54,599 nt of DNA from an uncultured Myxococcales bacterium (GTDB taxonomy: Bacteria > Myxococcota_A > UBA9042 > DTJE01). Below the pieces are notes generated by a model. The model made no database searches. It was not told the origin of the DNA and worked only from the letters and a program-made list of their open reading frames with translations. Both the position numbers and the translations under genes were made by a program. Below, piece after piece: positions 1-7,505 of this stretch; position 1 is the first letter of the stretch, and the number at the start of each line of letters is the position of its first letter. Location of the stretch: contig CALJUR010000066.1 in the NCBI GenBank assembly GCA_937975765.1, positions 1-54,599 of the forward strand, in the 5' to 3' direction.

Positions 1-167
1 GACAGCGACCGGCCAGCACGTCCAGGTTTACGCGGTTTCTCGTGATCGGCGACATGGTGGACGCCGCCCGCACCCTGGACATCCGCGTCCTGGACCACGT
101 TATCGTGGCCAGCGGAGGCTTCGCCAGCATCCGGGAGCAGGCGCGGGGGGAGGTGGCGTTCGGGTAG
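1..167 (+). CDS. RadC-like JAB-domain protein, 3' end only
   Basis: Only the last 54 or so codons are in the window, read from base 3 to the TAG at 165-167. The translation contains TLDIRVLDHVIVASGGFASI, matching the C-terminal end of RadC/JAB-domain proteins (typically LGI-x-LLDH-x-IVG-x-G-x-x-SLRE). RadC-like proteins are common accessory genes on phages and integrative elements; their biochemical role is unsettled, though the JAB fold is a Zn metallo-hydrolase fold. The metal-binding HNHPSGD region would lie upstream of the window, so activity cannot be judged. It heads a stretch with recombination genes and an integrase, which fits a mobile element. Confidence 0.75.
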   Translation, partial: QRPASTSRFTRFLVIGDMVDAARTLDIRVLDHVIVASGGFASIREQARGEVAFG

Positions 168-247
168 GCCCTACCCGCACCAACGATGTTCACTGCCGAC
201 ATCTGGACTTGCCGGTTGGATCTGCGACGATTGGTTCATCCTCCAGG

Positions 248-478
248 ATGGAATCGCACGTGGAGAAGCTGTCAGAGGAAGACAAGAGGTTATTAGAGGA
301 TCACGTCGATGCGAACGGAAAGATCATCCCGACGCGACAGGCTTTCGAGCGAGTGACACGTGAGTATCCGACCCGTTCGCCCGCCGATCAACTCCGTTTG
401 GCACAGGCACAGACCCTCATTGACGTCCTCGGAGGGAAACGTGCCAAGGAGTTGATGAAACCCGACGACAGCCAGTAG
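248..478 (+). CDS. Small hypothetical protein of the integrative element
   Basis: A 76-residue acidic and basic protein beginning MESHVEKLSEEDKRLL. It is rich in charged residues and is predicted mostly helical; no family is recognised. Base composition is less GC-biased than in most of the window (codons such as AAG, TTA, GAA, ATC), unlike the host-type genes to the right, which suits a transferred gene. The reading frame is open back to a TTG at 209, but the ATG at 248 gives the more natural protein start. No strong Shine-Dalgarno is visible for either. It lies between the RadC-like gene and the Rad52-like gene on the same strand. Confidence 0.5.
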   Translation: MESHVEKLSEEDKRLLEDHVDANGKIIPTRQAFERVTREYPTRSPADQLRLAQAQTLIDVLGGKRAKELMKPDDSQ

Positions 479-646
479 GGCTCGCATCATCCAGCGTCCG
501 TCTTGACGAGGTCGCTGGTCTGGTCCATCGGACTCGCAGCGCATCTGTCGTCCTCTGCATCCCCTGAGCAGCAGCATTGATACCCGCCTGACACGACCCG
601 CACGGCGCATACCTGTTTTCGTCCGGCAAACCTACAGGAGGTTCCC

Positions 647-1198
647 ATGTCCCACGACGCCACCGTCCGCACGTTCCCCGCCCTGGTCCCCCCGGACCCG
701 CCCCTGGACACCGCCCGGGTGGTCGCCCGCCTCGACGAGGCCACCCACGGCCACTGGACCTTCGAGGTGGACTACTACGAGGTCTACGAGAAGGAGACCG
801 TGGTCATGGGCCGCCTGACCCTGGAGGACCGCACCCGCGTGGCCTTCGGGGGCACCCAGGCCAACGGCACCACCCCCATGGCCGAGCGCTTCCGCCTGGC
901 CTCCCTGGACGCCCTGGTCAAGGCCGCGGCCCTGGCGGGCATCGTCGTCACCGACCCGGTGACCCAGGCCCAGGCCTCCGCGCCGCTCCCCGAGCCCCCC
1001 AGCCGGCCGGCGAGCGACGGCGGCGGCCGCATCAGCAGCAAGCAGTTGTCGTACCTGTACTCGCTGGCCCGGGACCGCGGCATCCCCCGGGACCAGGTGG
1101 TGGCCCGGTGCCTGGCCACCTACAAGAAGAAGCCGGAGTACCTGTCCAAGGCCGAGGCCAGCGCCGTCATCGAGGCGCTGAAGGAGGGTTCCCGATGA
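647..1198 (+). CDS. Rad52/Rad22-like single-strand annealing protein
   Basis: A 183-residue protein. Residues about 20-105 resemble the Rad52/22 annealase core: ARLDEA...HGHWTFEV at the start, the strand VVMGRLTLEDRTRVAFGG, then a helix with RFRLASLDALVKAAALAGI, the usual place of the A-x-x-x-A-L-K-R-A motif. A low-complexity Ala/Pro linker (about 112-130) leads to a C-terminal helical module starting ISSKQLSYLYSLARDRGI, a module often seen at the end of phage and plasmid recombination proteins. Such proteins anneal complementary single strands during phage-type recombination. A strong Shine-Dalgarno (AGGAGG) precedes the ATG. The stop overlaps the start of the next nuclease gene by 4 bases, so the two are translationally coupled. 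Confidence 0.7.
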   Translation: MSHDATVRTFPALVPPDPPLDTARVVARLDEATHGHWTFEVDYYEVYEKETVVMGRLTLEDRTRVAFGGTQANGTTPMAERFRLASLDALVKAAALAGIVVTDPVTQAQASAPLPEPPSRPASDGGGRISSKQLSYLYSLARDRGIPRDQVVARCLATYKKKPEYLSKAEASAVIEALKEGSR

Positions 1199-2007
1199 AC
1201 GTCCTGCACTCCCAGCCCCCGCCCCGCGAGCGCGAGGGCCTGCACGTCTCCGTCAGCCAGGTGAAGGGCTACCAAATCTGCCCCGCCAAGTACGCCCACC
1301 GGTACGTGAAGGGCACGCCTGCCGCCCACCGCCCGGTGTCCCTGGCCTTCGGCACCGCCGTCCACGCCGCGCTGGCCACGTTCTACGAGGGCCTGATGAA
1401 CGGCCGCCGTCTGCCCGTGGAGGAGATCCAGGCCGCCTTCGCGGACCGCTGGTCCGTGGAACTCCAGGACGACCTGCCCCTGCTGTTCGACGAGGGCCAG
1501 TCCGATGGCGACGTGAAGGACCAGGGCGTCGCCCTGCTGGGAGCGTTCGTGCAGCAGGGCTTCATGCCTGAGCACGTCCTGGCCGTCGAACTGCCCTTCC
1601 AGGTGGACCTGCCGGACCCCGACACCGGTGAGGTGCTGGACATCGACCTGGTCGGCGCCATCGACCTGGTGGCCACCCACCAGGGCCGCACCATCATCTG
1701 CGAGCACAAGACCGCGGCGCGGCGCTTCGCCGAGGACCGCCTGCTCTACGACTTCCAGCCCACCGCCTACCTCTACGCCGCCCGCCTCCTCCGGCTGCCG
1801 CCGGACCCCACCGCCATCTTCCAGGTGCTGCTGAAGACCAAGAAGCCCGTCGTGGACGTCATCCCCGTGACCCGCACCGCCCCCGCCCAGCTGGAGATGC
1901 TGGAGACCTTCGCTCACGTGCTGAAGGGCATCGAGGCCGGGGCCTTCCCGCGCAACCGCGGCTGGGCCTGCGCCGACTGCGAGTTCAAGACGGCGTGCGG
2001 GGGGTAG
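1195..2007 (+). CDS. PD-(D/E)XK nuclease, RecB/Cas4-like, with probable Fe-S cluster
   Basis: A 270-residue protein of the PD-(D/E)XK superfamily. The nuclease core is visible: VSQVKGYQICPAKY near residue 20 (RecB/Cas4-type N-terminal helix), LVGAIDLVA (motif with the metal-binding Asp), IICEHKTA (the E-x-K motif) and the Q-x-x-AYLYAARLL helix. One Cys sits in the N-terminal YQICPAKY and three in the C-terminal CADCEFKTAC; this 1+3 pattern is the 4Fe-4S ligand set of AddB/Cas4-type nucleases. Expected activity is a DNA exonuclease that makes single strands, which suits the annealase gene it overlaps (ATGA). No CRISPR array or cas1/cas2 is present, so it is better read as an element-encoded recombination nuclease than a CRISPR Cas4. 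Confidence 0.8.
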   Translation: MNVLHSQPPPREREGLHVSVSQVKGYQICPAKYAHRYVKGTPAAHRPVSLAFGTAVHAALATFYEGLMNGRRLPVEEIQAAFADRWSVELQDDLPLLFDEGQSDGDVKDQGVALLGAFVQQGFMPEHVLAVELPFQVDLPDPDTGEVLDIDLVGAIDLVATHQGRTIICEHKTAARRFAEDRLLYDFQPTAYLYAARLLRLPPDPTAIFQVLLKTKKPVVDVIPVTRTAPAQLEMLETFAHVLKGIEAGAFPRNRGWACADCEFKTACGG

Positions 2008-2055
2008 GACGGTCGGCGCCGAGCCGGGACAGGACATCCCGGCCCTCGACGTCTG

Positions 2056-3759
2056 CTACTTCCGGAGGGCGGCCAGCGTGTCCAGGAACTCCTTCACAGC
2101 CGGGGAGGGCCACGCGTTCGTCTCGCGGATGACGATCTGGTCCCCGTCGAGGTCGGCCCGCACATCCTGCAGGACCCTCCCGGCGAAGTCGAGGATGATC
2201 ACGCCGACCCCGGGGGCGCCGGCCCTGGTCTTCACACTGCGCAGCCGCCCCAGGGGCACGGACTCGACCTCCACCTGGGCCGCGTCGCGCGTCTGGGACA
2301 CGATAGCGCTGACGCGCAGGAAGTAGTGCTCGGTCAAGACGAGGGTGACCCCGAAGACCTTGGGGTCCCGGTTCATGTGGTCGTCCAGGGGGAACTCGTG
2401 GACCCCGCCGTCGTCGCCGCGCCACCGCAGGGCGTCGGACAGGCGGCGCCGGGCGCTCGGGGCCTGGTCCGCCATCTCCACCAGCCTCGCGCCGTTCGTG
2501 CCGCGGGACTGGAAGCCCGTGAAGAAGACGGTCGTCGTCGGGAGGGGCAGCAGCGCCGGCAGTAGCTTCACGATGTGCCCGCCCTCGCACATGCCCGAGC
2601 CCGCGACCACGATGCTGCCGGCCAGGTCGGGCATATCGTCACCCTTGGGCCGCCAGGCCCGGTGGCGGCGCGCCCAGTTCTTTACGATGCAGGACGGGTG
2701 GCCCTCGCGGCGGGCGTCCTTCTCAAAGCCGTGGGACGGCCCCAGCAGTTCGTCCAACAGGTTGCCGAACACCGCCTCGTCGTCGGCGTCCCCCTCCTTG
2801 AGCCCCAGGAGGCTCATGCACTTGCGGCTCCGCCAGACGGGCTTCACCGAGCGGTTCGGCATCACGGCGGTGCGCTTCAGGCCCTCCTGGTACACCCGGC
2901 TCGCCTTGTCCCCCATCGGCGCCGCGGTCACGACGGGGATGTGGCCCAGTCCCTCCGGGTCCCGGGCGGCCAGGAGCTGGAGGTCGAAGAGCACGTCCTG
3001 GTAGCGGCCCAGCGCGAAGACCGGGATGAGCAGCGTGCCGCCCTTCTCGACGACGGTCTCCCGGATGGTGTTGGCCAGGGCAGCCAGGCGGGCCTGGTAG
3101 TCCTTCTCCTGCGGGTCCCGCACGCGGCCGCCGTAGGTGGACTCCGTGACCACGTAGTCCGAGCAGTCGCGCATCGACACGCGCAGCAAGGGCTGCGCCT
3201 CACAGTCCCCCTGGTTCACGCCCTGGTCCCCCGAGAACAGGATGCGACGCTGAACGGTCTTGCCCGGCTCGTCGGTGGCCGCCTGCCAGGCCACCTCGAC
3301 GGAGATCGCGCCCATCAGGTGGCTGCTGCGCATGAAGTGCAGGTAGAGGTCCTGGGCCACGGGGTGGTCGCCGACGAAAAGCCCCTTCCCGTTCGGCTCG
3401 TGGAAGTGGACCCGCGCCACGTCCTTCTCGGTGTAGGGGACGTCCCCGAGGTGGGCGGCGTCGCGCATGACGATGCGCGCCAGTTCGGCGGTCTCCCGGG
3501 ACGTGTAGACGGTCCCCTTGAAGCCCCGCTTGTACAGCGCGGGGAGCATGCCGCAGTGGTCCAGGTGGCCGTGGGTCAGCACCACGAAGTCCACCTTCGC
3601 GGGGTCGAAGGGGAAGACGCCCTTGTTCCAGTCGCTGCTGTCCCCCTCGCCCTGCACCAGCCCGCAGTCGACGAGGAACAGCAGCCCCGCCTCGTCGTGC
3701 TGCATCACGTAGCAGCTGCCCGTGACGCGCCCGACCACGTTCAGGATTCGCAGTCTCAT
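2056..3759 (-). CDS. Beta-CASP metallo-beta-lactamase-fold nuclease
   Basis: A 567-residue protein starting MRLRILNVVGRVTGSCYVMQ; this ATG is chosen because GGAGGTG lies 6 bases upstream, although the frame stays open further. Metal motif 2 is HGHLDHCG (H63, H65, D67, H68). FSGDQG supplies a later metal Asp. Beta-CASP features follow: TESTYGGR (motif 4/A region), LIPVFALGRYQDVL, VAGSGMCEGGHIVKLLP and FFTGFQSRGTNG. Family members are CPSF-73/RNase J-like RNases or SNM1-like DNases. The beta-CASP region carries an insertion, and a C-terminal extension of roughly 130 residues follows. It converges on the nuclease operon and is downstream of, and co-oriented with, the 570-residue unknown gene and the integrase. 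Substrate cannot be told from sequence. Confidence 0.85.
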   Translation of the reverse strand: MRLRILNVVGRVTGSCYVMQHDEAGLLFLVDCGLVQGEGDSSDWNKGVFPFDPAKVDFVVLTHGHLDHCGMLPALYKRGFKGTVYTSRETAELARIVMRDAAHLGDVPYTEKDVARVHFHEPNGKGLFVGDHPVAQDLYLHFMRSSHLMGAISVEVAWQAATDEPGKTVQRRILFSGDQGVNQGDCEAQPLLRVSMRDCSDYVVTESTYGGRVRDPQEKDYQARLAALANTIRETVVEKGGTLLIPVFALGRYQDVLFDLQLLAARDPEGLGHIPVVTAAPMGDKASRVYQEGLKRTAVMPNRSVKPVWRSRKCMSLLGLKEGDADDEAVFGNLLDELLGPSHGFEKDARREGHPSCIVKNWARRHRAWRPKGDDMPDLAGSIVVAGSGMCEGGHIVKLLPALLPLPTTTVFFTGFQSRGTNGARLVEMADQAPSARRRLSDALRWRGDDGGVHEFPLDDHMNRDPKVFGVTLVLTEHYFLRVSAIVSQTRDAAQVEVESVPLGRLRSVKTRAGAPGVGVIILDFAGRVLQDVRADLDGDQIVIRETNAWPSPAVKEFLDTLAALRK

Positions 3760-3880
3760 GTCAGCACCTCCAGTTGTTCGATCCGAACTAAATGCCCGGC
3801 CGAAGCCGGACGCCCTGGACGGAGGGCGGGTCGCGTGGCGACCACGTGGGGGCATTGGGCCCCCGACGCCCTGCCGAACA

Positions 3881-5593
3881 TCACAACCAGTGCACGGCCT
3901 GCGTGCGGCTCACCTCCTTGCTCCGGACGCTGCGCGCCCGGGGCTCATCGACCTTCTCTGCCAGCGCGGCCCGCTGCGCGTACCGCAGCCACCAGAGCGC
4001 CCGCAGGAGCTTCACGCGGGGCGTCACCTGCTTCTCGCCCCCCCGCGTGTGCCGGACCTTCTCGTAGACCTTGGCGGCGATGCGCCGGACGTCCTCGTCG
4101 GGGTCCTCCTGGGACACGCGGTACAGCACGTGGTGCCCCGTACCCTCGGGGTTCGCCTGCAGGTCCTCGATGGCGCGGATGATGCCGAAGCGCCACTCGG
4201 GGCGCTGCTCCAGCGGCTCCAGCGCCTTAGCGCTGCCGCCTTCCCGGGACTTGAGGCGCCGCAGCAGGAAGGCGGCGAAGTCCACGCGGGCGGCCTCCAG
4301 CGAGGGGTCTTCCCTCTCGTCGGCCATCATCGTGTTCACGATCCAGGCCGCGGCCTGCGGAATCCAGGACAGCGCGGGCGGCGGGAGGAAGCCTTCCTCG
4401 ACGTAGTAGCGCAGGTCATCACCCGTGCACGGCGCCGCGGCGGAGGCCATCAACTGCTGCACGTGCCGCAGCGCCATGGCCGAACCCTCCAGCCACCGCA
4501 TGACGCGCAAGGCGGAGATGGACAGGGGGAGGTCGACCTCCTCGCCGGCCCGAAGCTGCTGGCGCGCCTGGCCCAGGACCCTGCCGGCCGCGGCAACCAG
4601 GGCCTGCACCTCCGCCCTGTACCCTTCCTGGTCGGGGCCGAGCAGGGGGGGCTCATCGGCCACCCGCGTGGAGATCCATGACGCCGCCTCGAGCCAGGCA
4701 CACAGGGCCGCCGGCGACGCGCCATCGGCCAGCGCGCGGGTCCGCATGCCGGGCAGTTCCTGCATCAGTACCTCCCGAAGGGGCTGCAGCGGCCAGGTCT
4801 CGTTCCTGCTGTAGAGCATGCCCTCGGACGAACGCCGCGCGGTCTCGTGGGCCGCTGCGCGCAACGTCATCGAAATGGCCAGGCTCTCCTGCAGGCCGTC
4901 GGCCTCCCGGGCGCGTTCCACGAAGGCGCCAGCATGGTCCTGGAACGACTGGTGCTTGCCCGCCTCGGTTTCCAGGGGGGCGTTGCGCAGCCAGAACCAC
5001 GGCCGCGAGGGGTCGGTCTTGTCGGCGGGCAACCGGCTGCGCGGCCCCTTCTTCTCGGCCTCCCAGTCGATGGCCTCGTCCCACGGGGGATAGATGCCAA
5101 GGGCTTCCTTCAAGTAGATCAACAGGGTCTCGGCGTTCAGCTTGCCGCCGGCCATCCGGTAGACGGTCACCAGGGCCGTGGCCCACGGCACGTCGACCTT
5201 TAGCAGGTGGCGGAGCCAGGTGGGGGCGTGCGCCGCGTCGCCGAGGGGCGAGAACGTCCCCATCATCCTGCCGCCCACCGCCCGCTGCCGGGGGCGCCAC
5301 CAGTCGGCCGGGAGTTCGCCGATGAAGCACAGCACCACGTGGACGAAGGCGGGCATCCAGTTGCGGTACGCGTTGAAGATGCTTCCGACGCCGGTTACCA
5401 CCTCGCCCAGGTACTGCCGAACCTGGTCGCCGTCGTCCACGTCCTCCCCCAGGCCGAGACGATGGAAGCCGGGGTCCTGGAGGGCCGGTACCAACTGTTC
5501 GGTGGCTTCGGCCGGGACGCCGGCGTGGGCCAGCATCTCGCGAAGTTCGGTGTCGTCGGGGGGATCGATGGGCTCGATGGACATACGCACCAT
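3881..5593 (-). CDS. Large hypothetical protein, partner of the beta-CASP nuclease
   Basis: A 570-residue soluble protein, mostly helical by composition and rich in Trp and acidic residues. No family is recognised. Near the C-terminus, a segment around EDPDEDVRRIAAKVYEKVR resembles a single HEAT-like helix pair, but no clear repeat array is present. The start ATG at 5591-5593 has AGGAGG 5 bases upstream. It is co-oriented with the beta-CASP gene 121 bases downstream and with the integrase upstream, so it belongs to the same element. No signal peptide, membrane segment or nucleotide-binding motif is visible. A TTGACA hexamer on the minus strand (5738-5743) could be its -35, but the paired -10 is poor. 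Confidence 0.7.
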   Translation of the reverse strand: MVRMSIEPIDPPDDTELREMLAHAGVPAEATEQLVPALQDPGFHRLGLGEDVDDGDQVRQYLGEVVTGVGSIFNAYRNWMPAFVHVVLCFIGELPADWWRPRQRAVGGRMMGTFSPLGDAAHAPTWLRHLLKVDVPWATALVTVYRMAGGKLNAETLLIYLKEALGIYPPWDEAIDWEAEKKGPRSRLPADKTDPSRPWFWLRNAPLETEAGKHQSFQDHAGAFVERAREADGLQESLAISMTLRAAAHETARRSSEGMLYSRNETWPLQPLREVLMQELPGMRTRALADGASPAALCAWLEAASWISTRVADEPPLLGPDQEGYRAEVQALVAAAGRVLGQARQQLRAGEEVDLPLSISALRVMRWLEGSAMALRHVQQLMASAAAPCTGDDLRYYVEEGFLPPPALSWIPQAAAWIVNTMMADEREDPSLEAARVDFAAFLLRRLKSREGGSAKALEPLEQRPEWRFGIIRAIEDLQANPEGTGHHVLYRVSQEDPDEDVRRIAAKVYEKVRHTRGGEKQVTPRVKLLRALWWLRYAQRAALAEKVDEPRARSVRSKEVSRTQAVHWL

Positions 5594-5754
5594 GGGTGCC
5601 TCCTGGATGACGGGACACGCGTCCGGCGTGGCCTGCGTCCACTTCGGTACGGGCTGAAAAACGCGTCAGAGGCGGTACACCGGCATTGGCCGACGAGCTG
5701 CTGCCTCAAGCGGGATGTTCGGGCTGCTGCGGGCTGTTGTCAAGTCGTGGAGAG

Positions 5755-6891
5755 CTACGCGCCCCTCTTGCGCTTGGCACCAGCACGTGCGGCACCGCCG
5801 GCTGCGAGGGACACCACCTTGCCCCGGGGCTCTTCGTCCTCCTTCTCCACCACGACCGGTCCGAACACCTTCTGCACCGAGACCTGGGACACGAGGCCCT
5901 GCAGGCGGTTCCAGTCCGTATGGGCGTAGCGGCGCGCCATGGTCAGCGTGCGGTGGCCGAGGAACGTGGCGACCTCGGGCAGGGAGGCCCCGGTGGTCAG
6001 GAGGCGAGTGCCGGCGACGTGTCGCAGGTCGTGATACCGGATGCCCAGTTTCAGCTTCTTCACCACGTTCGCGAACTTGTGGGCAACCCAGTCCTTGTGG
6101 GGCGGGGTGCCATCGTCCTGCACGATGACGAACCCGTCCGGGGTGCCACGCCTTGCCTTCAGTTCCTGCATCAGATCCTGGTGGATCGGCACGCGCCGGG
6201 AGTCCCCGCTCTTCGAGTCCTCGATGATCAGCGCTGCGTTCGCGATGTCCACGTGGCGCCAGCGCAGGGCCAGCAGTTCGCCGCGCCGGCAGCCGGTGGC
6301 GATGGCCAGGCGAATGACCCACCGCAGCCACTCCGGCGACGCCTTCAGCAGCCGACGCTCGTCCTCGGGTGTCAGGACGGGCTGCCGAGCCGGCGACTCC
6401 GCGAACATCTTGATGCCGCGGAGGGGGTTGACCTCCAGGTGTCCCTGTTCGACGGCGAACGAGAGGATCTTCCGCAGGCAGGCGACCTCGCGATTCACGG
6501 TCGGGCCCGTGACCTCGTCCTTCCGGTCCCGCATGTAGGCCTCGACGCGCGCCTTGGTGATCTGGTGGAGGTTCAGGCCGCCGAAGACCGGCATCAGGTG
6601 CTTCAAGCTGAGTTCGTCCCGCTTCCACGACTCCTTGTGGTCCTCCGCCCAGGCCAGGTAGTCCTCCTGGAAGGCCGCCAGGGTGATGGCCTTGGGCTTC
6701 TTGGGCAGGCCCAGGTGCCCGCGCTCGGCGTCACTCTCCAGGTCGCGCAGGACCTCCTTGGCCACTCGCAGGCTCTTGCCGGCAGCAGTCCAGGTATCCT
6801 TGCCCTCCGACCAGATACGGACGTAGTACTGCCCCTTTCGGTAGTACAAGTGCTGCGGAAGCTTGTTGTCGGCTGCGCGATGTCGTCCCAT
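5755..6891 (-). CDS. Tyrosine recombinase (integrase) of an integrative element
   Basis: A 378-residue phage-type integrase. Residues about 1-60 form the arm-binding-like N-terminal domain, about 70-155 the SAM-like core-binding domain, and 165-330 the catalytic domain. Catalytic residues are visible: R202 in TGCRRGELLALRW, a Lys in DSKSGDSRR, H287 and R290 in YHDLRHVAG, H313 in LGHRTL and the nucleophile Y322 in ARRYAHTDW. A Lys/Arg-rich C-terminal tail of about 50 residues follows. The ATG at 6889-6891 (MGRHRAADNK) is preferred over an upstream in-frame start because homologues begin there. It sits at the right end of the recombination-gene cluster, next to a tRNA-like sequence, the normal position for an integrase at its attachment site. 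Confidence 0.93.
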   Translation of the reverse strand: MGRHRAADNKLPQHLYYRKGQYYVRIWSEGKDTWTAAGKSLRVAKEVLRDLESDAERGHLGLPKKPKAITLAAFQEDYLAWAEDHKESWKRDELSLKHLMPVFGGLNLHQITKARVEAYMRDRKDEVTGPTVNREVACLRKILSFAVEQGHLEVNPLRGIKMFAESPARQPVLTPEDERRLLKASPEWLRWVIRLAIATGCRRGELLALRWRHVDIANAALIIEDSKSGDSRRVPIHQDLMQELKARRGTPDGFVIVQDDGTPPHKDWVAHKFANVVKKLKLGIRYHDLRHVAGTRLLTTGASLPEVATFLGHRTLTMARRYAHTDWNRLQGLVSQVSVQKVFGPVVVEKEDEEPRGKVVSLAAGGAARAGAKRKRGA

Positions 6892-6960
6892 GATGGCGTC
6901 TCCCAGACGACACAAAGATACCCCTTCCTGGGCGATTTTTGTAGATTTATTTGGGACCAC

Positions 6961-6976
6961 GACGCTTTCGAGCGTC
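6961..6976. other. Perfect hairpin with TTCG loop upstream of the integrase
   Basis: GACGCT-TTCG-AGCGTC is a perfect 6-bp inverted repeat with a stable tetraloop, 70 bases upstream of the integrase start codon. It may be a protein-binding site for recombinase or excisionase or part of the transcript leader. No U-tract follows on either strand, so it is not a typical terminator. Confidence 0.5.
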
Positions 6977-7015
6977 AGTTAGCAGAGTTACCTCTAGGTC
7001 TTAGTTACTATCAAC

Positions 7016-7044
7016 CAACGGACTTCGGATCCGACGGTTGGGGG
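7016..7044 (+). other. tRNA-Arg(TCG)-like segment, candidate integrase attachment site
   Basis: The sequence CAACGGACTTCGGATCCG followed by ACGGTTGGGGG reads like the anticodon arm (loop CTTCGGA, anticodon TCG) and variable region of a tRNA-Arg. The T-loop TTCGA and acceptor end do not follow, and no D-arm or 5' acceptor strand precedes it, so it is not a functional tRNA gene. Integrases commonly recombine in the anticodon arm or 3' half of tRNA genes and leave partial copies at one end. The matching intact tRNA would be outside the window. Confidence 0.45.
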
Positions 7045-7206
7045 CCGTCCTGTGGCGGTTCGTGGCGCCCGTCCTGGCGGCCGCTGCCGCGGGAGCGCCC
7101 TTCTCCTTGGGGTGGCCGTCCGGCGGTCGAGACATCCGGCACGGGCTTCGATGACGGCTGTCGCTACGGGCGGCCGCGCACGGCAGGCCCTCCGACTCCC
7201 ATCGAG

Positions 7207-7491
7207 TCAGGCCGCGATTTCGTCGGCCTCGACGTACTTCGCCAGGAGGTCGCCCAGCGGCACCAGGCGCATCTCCTGGCGGTCCAGCCGGATCCCCTCG
7301 CCCGCGTGGGCCTTGTAGATGACGCGATCCCCGATGGCGATCCCGTCGGCGCCGCCGGCCGGCAGGGCCCGCACGATGCCCTCGCTGGGGCGGTCCCGGG
7401 CCGTCTCGGGCAGGTACAGGCCCCCGGCGGTGCGCTCCTGCGCCTCCACCGGTTCCAGCAGGACGTGGTCGTTCATGGGTCGAAGGGTCAT
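7207..7491 (-). CDS. groES: Co-chaperonin GroES (Hsp10)
   Basis: A 94-residue protein of the normal GroES length. It begins MTLRPMNDHVLLEPVEAQER and contains the mobile-loop region around TAGGLYLPETARDRPSEG and the core GDRVIYKAHAGEGI. GroES heptamers cap the GroEL chamber during protein folding. The mobile loop usually ends in an Ile-Val-Leu/Ile GroEL-contact motif; here LYLP occupies that place, so partner affinity may differ. GGGAGG lies just upstream of the ATG. No groEL follows; the gene instead lies 14 bases downstream of a thioredoxin/glutaredoxin fusion and very likely shares its transcript. It may be an extra copy separate from the main groESL operon. Confidence 0.92.
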   Translation of the reverse strand: MTLRPMNDHVLLEPVEAQERTAGGLYLPETARDRPSEGIVRALPAGGADGIAIGDRVIYKAHAGEGIRLDRQEMRLVPLGDLLAKYVEADEIAA

Positions 7492-7505
7492 CGTCGCCTC
7501 CCTTG

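Larger units (their letters stand above)
6892..7206. other. Non-coding junction between integrative element and host genes
   Basis: This 315-base stretch holds no convincing gene. Its left part (about 6910-7015) is the most AT-rich sequence in the window and probably contains the integrase promoter. It then holds a perfect 6-bp hairpin (6961-6976), a tRNA-Arg-like segment (7016-7044), and returns to high-GC host-type sequence. The shift in composition falls at the tRNA-like segment, which I read as the element's right boundary. Confidence 0.5.

Noticed and set aside
293..744. Three overlapping minus-strand open frames of 70-105 codons
   Set aside because: They overlap each other and the plus-strand genes, and show no recognisable protein pattern or ribosome-binding site.
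1195..2007. Cas4 of a CRISPR-Cas system
   Set aside because: No cas1, cas2 or repeat-spacer array is present. The gene overlaps a Rad52-like annealase, which fits recombination.
7000..7090. A complete tRNA-Arg gene next to the integrase
   Set aside because: Only the anticodon arm and variable region match. The T-loop, acceptor stem and D-arm are missing.
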